A stretch of 6,753 nucleotides of DNA from CAXSEF01 sp964236585. GTDB lineage: Bacteria > Pseudomonadota > Alphaproteobacteria > Acetobacterales > Acetobacteraceae. Below are positions 5,699 through 6,753 of this stretch, in pieces. Position 1 is the first letter of the stretch, and each line of letters begins with the position of its first letter. The stretch is taken from assembly GCA_964236585.1 (NCBI GenBank), contig CAXSFE010000154.1, positions 1-6,753 of the forward strand, read 5' to 3'. The translations under genes were made by a program, and so were the position numbers. The notes under the pieces are model-generated. The model searched no databases. It was not told the DNA's origin and saw only the letters and a program-made list of their open reading frames with translations.

Positions 5699-5814
5699 AA
5701 GGTTGAGGCTCTGCCTCAAACTCCGCCAAAGGCAGGGCCCTTGGAACCCATTTCTTAAGTAAAGCCGGTCCAGGGGCGGCTCGCCCCTGGCGGGTCCGGG
5801 CAGAGCCCGGCCTT
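5699..5814 (-). repeat. Intergenic palindromic repeat, full copy D (dcd / murA gap)
   Basis: This copy is inverted relative to A and C. Along the plus strand: a divergent end hairpin TTGAGGC-TCT-GCCTCAA (5703-5719), an imperfect H3 CCAAAGGCAGGGCCCTTGG (5726-5744, one mismatched pair), the core TTTCTTAAGTAAA (5751-5763), then CCAGGGGCG-GCT-CGCCCCTGG (5770-5790, 9-bp stem) and CCGGGC-AGA-GCCCGG (5796-5810). The minus-strand core reads GGCTTTACTTAAG, nearly the same as copy C. It begins 5 nt after the dcd stop and ends about 12 nt before the murA Shine-Dalgarno sequence. Confidence 0.9.
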
Positions 5815-5819
5815 GCTTC

Positions 5820-6374
5820 CTAAAGCCGCGGCAGTGCCACGCCCCGCTGGTGCATGTACTTCCCCGCCCGGTCCGCGTAGGACGTCTCGCACGGCCCCGC
5901 CCCCTGCAGGAACAGGAACTGGCAGATTCCCTCGCCGGCGTAGATCTTGGCGGGCAGCGGCGTGGTGTTGCTGATCTCGATCGTGACCTGCCCCTCCCAC
6001 TCCGGCTCCAGCGGCGTCACGTTGACGATGATCCCGCAGCGCGCGTAGGTCGACTTGCCCAGGCAGATCACCAGCACGTCGCGCGGCACCCGGAAGTACT
6101 CGATGGTGTGGGCGAGGGCAAAGCTGTTCGGCGGGATGATGCACACCGGGCCCCGCCTGGTCACGAAGCTGGCCTCGCTGAACGCCTTCGGGTCGACGAT
6201 CGCGCTGTCGACGTTGGTGAAGATGCGGAATTCGTCGGCGACCCGCGCGTCGTAGCCGTAGGACGACAGCCCGTGGCTGATGACGCCGTCGCGCTGCTGG
6301 CGGGCCGAGAACGGCTCGATCATCGCGCGCGTCTCGGCCATCTCGCGGATCCAGGTGTCGGGCATCACGGGCAT
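5820..6374 (-). CDS. dcd: dCTP deaminase
   Basis: Dcd deaminates dCTP to dUTP, feeding thymidylate synthesis, as a cytoplasmic homotrimer of the dUTPase fold. The 184-aa product starts MPVMPDTWIREMAE, the usual N-terminus of this family. It contains SHGLSSYGYDARV (33-45), IIPPNSFALAHTIEYFRVP (79-97), LGKSTYARCG (105-114, equivalent to the E. coli Ser111-Arg115 segment), VTPLEPEWEGQVTIEISNTT (119-138, with Glu133 as the probable catalytic glutamate) and the GICQFLFLQ strand (149-157). ATG at 6374 is preceded by AGGA (6384-6387) at 9 nt; an in-frame ATG at 6458 would add an unlikely Arg/Pro-rich extension. A second Met at residue 4 is a possible alternative start. TAG at 5820-5822 is followed within 5 nt by the end of a palindromic repeat. 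Whether the product is dUTP only or dUMP (bifunctional type) cannot be decided here; the former is usual for this form. Confidence 0.96.
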   Translation of the reverse strand: MPVMPDTWIREMAETRAMIEPFSARQQRDGVISHGLSSYGYDARVADEFRIFTNVDSAIVDPKAFSEASFVTRRGPVCIIPPNSFALAHTIEYFRVPRDVLVICLGKSTYARCGIIVNVTPLEPEWEGQVTIEISNTTPLPAKIYAGEGICQFLFLQGAGPCETSYADRAGKYMHQRGVALPRL

Positions 6375-6383
6375 GGGGCGGCG

Positions 6384-6387
6384 TCCT
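6384..6387 (-). promoter_or_regulatory. dcd ribosome-binding site
   Basis: AGGA on the minus strand (within CAGGAC), 9 nt before the ATG at 6374. It supports this start over the in-frame ATG at 6458. Confidence 0.6.
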
Positions 6388-6425
6388 GGATCGGTCCTGG
6401 CCACGGTCGCGGGCGCAGGCCGCCC

Positions 6426-6460
6426 GTGTGCGGAGCGTCCTAGACCACGCCCCCGCACGC
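6426..6460 (-). other. Long hairpin upstream of dcd
   Basis: On the minus strand GTGCG pairs with CGCAC (outer 5 bp, extendable by a G-C and a G-U pair). It continues inward with GGGGCGT against ACGCTC (six pairs, one wobble, one bulged G) around the loop GGTCTAGG. It ends about 50 nt before the dcd ATG. It could be a leader structure or the end of an upstream transcript; there is no T-run. Confidence 0.4.
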
Positions 6461-6684
6461 CGCAAATCCGCGCGGCCCGGAACGCGCCCGAACCGGCGCC
6501 GGGCCCGCGCCCTGCGTCGGGCCCGCCACGCCGCGGAGCGGGCAGCCTGCCCTCCCGGAACGAACGCGCGGCCCTGGCGCCACGGCGACGCAGGCGAACC
6601 GCCGGCCCCGCGCACTGACCCTGGAGCGACGCGCGGCGACGGGCGGTGGCCGGCCTCGGCAGCCGTGCCGCCGGACCTCCCCGC

Positions 6685-6753
6685 TCAGGCGTCGCCCGCG
6701 GGGTCCTCCCCGCCGGGCTCGCGGGCGGTCGCGCCGTCGCGGTCCCGCGCCTG
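6685..6753 (-). CDS. Possible C-terminal tail of an upstream gene (partial)
   Basis: Reading the minus strand inward from the window edge, one frame gives 22 codons (QARDRDGATAREPGGEDPAG-like, hydrophilic and low complexity) ending in TGA at 6685-6687. Disordered charged tails of this sort are common in high-GC alphaproteobacteria, and a gene here would be collinear with dcd. The stretch is too short to show homology and an open frame of this length arises by chance in such GC-rich DNA. I do not recognise the product. Confidence 0.25.
   Translation of the reverse strand, partial: QARDRDGATAREPGGEDPAGDA

Larger units (their letters stand above)
6375..6684. other. Non-coding region upstream of dcd
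   Basis: These 310 nt show no convincing gene on either strand; the open frames present are arginine/proline-rich products of the GC bias. They must contain the dcd leader and probably its promoter, but no clear -35/-10 pair is visible. A strong hairpin is listed separately at 6426-6460. Small GC palindromes also occur (for example CGGCA-GCCG-TGCCG at 6657-6670), none followed by a T-run. No copy of the intergenic repeat is present here. Confidence 0.5.

Noticed and set aside
2736..5762. Very long plus-strand open frame (over 1000 codons)
   Set aside because: It runs antisense across murA, hisG and hisD, crosses gene borders and repeats, and encodes Arg/His/Pro-rich sequence without domains. 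It is a by-product of strong G/C third-position bias.
6437..6465. dcd promoter TTGCGG-17 nt-TAGGAC
   Set aside because: Spacing is right but each hexamer matches weakly, and the -10 lies inside a stable hairpin; not better than chance by eye.
6430..6470. tRNA-like GGCGTGGTCTAG segment
   Set aside because: It resembles a D-arm only; no anticodon arm, T-arm or acceptor pairing can be drawn.

Overview
This very GC-rich window carries seven recognisable genes, all on the minus strand. They read, in transcription order from high to low coordinates: dcd (dCTP deaminase), murA (UDP-GlcNAc enolpyruvyl transferase), hisG (short-form ATP phosphoribosyltransferase), hisD (histidinol dehydrogenase), infA (IF-1), maf (nucleotide pyrophosphatase) and a ribonuclease E/G that runs off the left edge. 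The order murA-hisG-hisD-infA-maf-RNase E/G, the short HisG, the short RNase E/G without zinc-link cysteines and the base composition all point to an alphaproteobacterium, most likely Rhodospirillales/Acetobacteraceae (Roseomonas-like). That placement is inference from gene content, not from a search.

Layout. 6685-6753 may be the last 22 codons of another minus-strand gene. 6375-6684 is non-coding and holds one strong hairpin about 50 nt before dcd. dcd (5820-6374) and murA (4422-5672) are separated by a 147-nt gap almost filled by a palindromic repeat. hisG (3660-4349) follows murA after 72 nt. A second full repeat fills the hisG-hisD gap, and hisD (2229-3518) ends on a half copy of the repeat. 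infA (1839-2057) has a plausible promoter of its own between that half copy and its start. maf (about 1138-1695) has no good start codon, and a third full repeat separates it from the ribonuclease E/G gene (1-981), for which it forms the leader.

The genes are housekeeping functions drawn from different pathways: pyrimidine deoxynucleotide supply (Dcd), peptidoglycan precursor synthesis (MurA), the first and last steps of histidine synthesis (HisG, HisD), translation initiation (IF-1), clearance of non-canonical nucleotides (Maf) and RNA processing (RNase E/G). The histidine pathway is incomplete here, and short HisG needs a HisZ partner encoded elsewhere.

The least ordinary content is the repeat. 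It is a roughly 116-122 nt mosaic of four GC-rich hairpins around a small AT-rich core (TTACTTAAG-like), with inverted ends beginning AAGGCC. Three full copies, one half copy and one possible relic occupy the intergenic gaps. Their stems differ by matched (compensatory) changes while the three-base loops are mostly kept, which argues that the fold itself is maintained. No CRISPR array, tRNA, rRNA, transposase or phage gene is visible.
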